Assembly (NCBI GenBank): GCA_046331545.1
Contig: JAXLQR010000002.1
Location: 1,550,001 to 1,614,000 of the forward strand
DNA: 64,000 nucleotides
Reading direction: 5' to 3'
Source of the DNA: JADJVL01 sp046331545
Lineage (GTDB): Bacteria; Acidobacteriota; Holophagae; Holophagales; Holophagaceae
Made by a program: the position numbers and the translations under genes. The notes beneath the pieces are model-generated. The model was not told the DNA's origin and made no database searches. It saw only the letters and a program-made list of their open reading frames with translations. Of the stretch, positions 62,704 to 64,000 are shown piece after piece; within the stretch, counting starts at the first letter, position 1, and the number at the start of each line of letters is the position of its first letter.

Positions 62704-64000
62704 GCGGGCGGGAGGAGCCCTTCGCCCGCGCGCGGCGCCGCTACGCCGAGGGTGCCCTCGCGGAGGCCCTGGAGGCGTGCCTCGAGGTGCCGCCCGGCAC
62801 GGCGGACCACGGCGAGGCGCTGCACCTGGGGGGCGTGGCCGCCCAGGCCCTGGGCGACCTGGACCGCGCGGAGGCCCTGCTGCGGGGCGCCGTGGAAGCG
62901 GACCCCCGAGACTCCGCGCGCAGGCTCCACCTTGGGCGCGTCCTCCTCGCCCGGGGCCGCGCCGAGGCGGCGGAGACCGAGCTCTCCGAGGCCGTGCGTC
63001 TGGATCCCGCGGATCCGGAGGCGCGCCTGCACCTCGGCATCCGCCTGCGGGACGCCGGCCGCGCCGAGGCTGCGGAGGCCTCCTTCCGCGCGGGCCTCGC
63101 CCTCGCCCCGGGCCATCCCGCGCTGCTGGGCTTCCTGGGCCTCCTGCTGCTCGGCCAGGGGCGACGGGCCGAGGCCCTGCCCCTCCTCGACGAGGCGGCC
63201 CGCCGCCAGCCCCGCAGCCCCGAGGCCCAGTTCAACCTCGGGAAGGCCCTGGACGCCGGGGGCCGTCCCGGGGCGGCCATGGAGCGCTACGCCGCCGCCC
63301 TCGCGCTGCGGCCGGACTTCGTCGCGGCCCGCACCAACCTCGCGATCCTGCAGGCGGGCTGCGGCCAGGTTCCGGAAGGCCTGCTCAACCTCCGCGAGGC
63401 CCTGGCCCAGGCTCCGGACCGGTGGCCGACCCGCAGCGCCTACCTCTTCCACCTGAACCACGACCCCGCCATGGACGGCCCCGCGCTGCTGGCCGAGCAC
63501 GTGCGCTGGAGCGCCGCTCCGGAGGCGCCCCGCCTCCCCCCGCGCCCGGGCGGCGGCCGGCTGCGGCTGGGCCTCGTCTCCCCCGACTTCCGCCGGCACT
63601 CCTGCGCCTACTTCCTCGAGCCCCTCCTCCGGAACCTGGATCGGGACGCCGTCGAACTCTTCGCCTACGCCGACCTGGCCCACCGCGACGAGGTCACCGC
63701 GCGCCTGGCGGGCCTCTGCGAGCACTTCGTGGAGACCACCAGCCTGGACACCGGGGCCGCGGTGGCTCGCCTGCGGGCCGACGGGCTGGACGTGGCGGTG
63801 GACCTCGCCGGGCACGCCCCCGACAACCGGCTGCCCGTCTTCGCGGCGCGCGTGGCGCCCCTCCAGGCGACCTGGCTCGGCTACCCCGGCACCACCGGGC
63901 TGGCGGCCATGGACCTGCGCCTGACCGACGCCGAGGCGGACCCGCCGGGCTTCGAGGCCCACCACCGGGAGCGGCTCCTGCGCCTCCCCCGGTTCCTCTG
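62700..64000 (+). CDS. TPR/OGT-type (SPINDLY-like) glycosyltransferase 2, 3' truncated by window
   Basis: An open frame from the GTG at 62700, overlapping the stop of glycosyltransferase 1, to the window end with no stop (433 codons). The N-terminal 270 residues hold about seven TPR units (ALHLGGVAAQALGDLDRAEA, RLHLGRVLLARGRAEAAETE, FNLGKALDAGGRPGAAMERY). The catalytic part starts at RLRLGLVSPDFRRHSCAYFL and continues with VAVDLAGHAPDNRLPVFAAR, PLQATWLGYPGTTGLAAMDL; the second half of the catalytic region lies beyond the window. A diverged paralogue of the preceding gene. Confidence 0.88.
   Translation, partial: MSGREEPFARARRRYAEGALAEALEACLEVPPGTADHGEALHLGGVAAQALGDLDRAEALLRGAVEADPRDSARRLHLGRVLLARGRAEAAETELSEAVRLDPADPEARLHLGIRLRDAGRAEAAEASFRAGLALAPGHPALLGFLGLLLLGQGRRAEALPLLDEAARRQPRSPEAQFNLGKALDAGGRPGAAMERYAAALALRPDFVAARTNLAILQAGCGQVPEGLLNLREALAQAPDRWPTRSAYLFHLNHDPAMDGPALLAEHVRWSAAPEAPRLPPRPGGGRLRLGLVSPDFRRHSCAYFLEPLLRNLDRDAVELFAYADLAHRDEVTARLAGLCEHFVETTSLDTGAAVARLRADGLDVAVDLAGHAPDNRLPVFAARVAPLQATWLGYPGTTGLAAMDLRLTDAEADPPGFEAHHRERLLRLPRFL

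Overview
The window is about 70% GC almost throughout, densely packed, and reads like a chromosome of an Acidobacteriota bacterium, most likely class Holophagae (Geothrix/Mesoterricola-like). This is an inference from the gene repertoire (two ~1000-residue TonB-dependent receptors with N-terminal carboxypeptidase-regulatory-like domains, large secreted RHS proteins, a DUF1501/DUF1800 pair, many lipoproteins and outer-membrane barrels) and from GTG/ATG starts with frequent ATGA/GTGA overlaps. No rRNA is present; a single tRNA-Phe(GAA) lies at 54036-54111.

Layout. 1-5504: 3' part of an M49 dipeptidyl peptidase, an OmpR-type regulator followed by a small zinc-ribbon membrane protein, a GtrB/ArnC-like glycosyltransferase, and a three-gene set of unknown exported proteins behind a C10 tract. 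5505-11514: Tat/lipobox ferritin-like protein with a blue-copper-like protein; a transmembrane Ser/Thr kinase fused by overlap to a small repeat protein that resembles the 7(1) septoil-knot family; a secreted trypsin-like protease. 11518-20768: riboflavin synthase, amino-acid permease, DUF1501/DUF1800 pair, RBBP9-like hydrolase, thiazole synthase, and a barnase-like RNase overlapping a barstar-like inhibitor. 20846-32818: PafA-like phosphatase, YeiH-like exporter, cysteine dioxygenase, small exported proteins, two outer-membrane barrels, glutathione peroxidase, a LytS/LytTR two-component pair and a BNR/VPS10-type propeller protein.

32819-45178 is an accessory island: fragments of a PIN toxin gene and of a PLP decarboxylase, three toxin-antitoxin modules (DUF433/DUF5615, RHH/RelE, AbrB/PIN), a truncated IS5-type transposase, then an unusual RHS locus. 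There the RHS/YD-repeat protein and the protein carrying eight Ig-like repeats, the RHS core and the C-terminal effector domain are two separate, overlapping genes, each with its own signal peptide. The effector tip (about 200 residues, with a Het-C/zinc phospholipase C-like motif) and the following small exported protein, a candidate immunity protein, are strikingly AT-rich compared with everything around them.

45538-55518: two TonB-dependent receptors with clear terminators, pyrimidine-nucleoside phosphorylase, a YfgM-like membrane protein, tRNA-Phe whose 3' end is repeated in 189-bp tandem units, a SurA-N-like lipoprotein and a glutaredoxin-like protein. 55624-64000: the rod-shape operon mreB-mreC-mreD-mrdA-rodA, which continues by start/stop overlaps into two tandem OGT/SPINDLY-type TPR glycosyltransferases; the second runs off the window.
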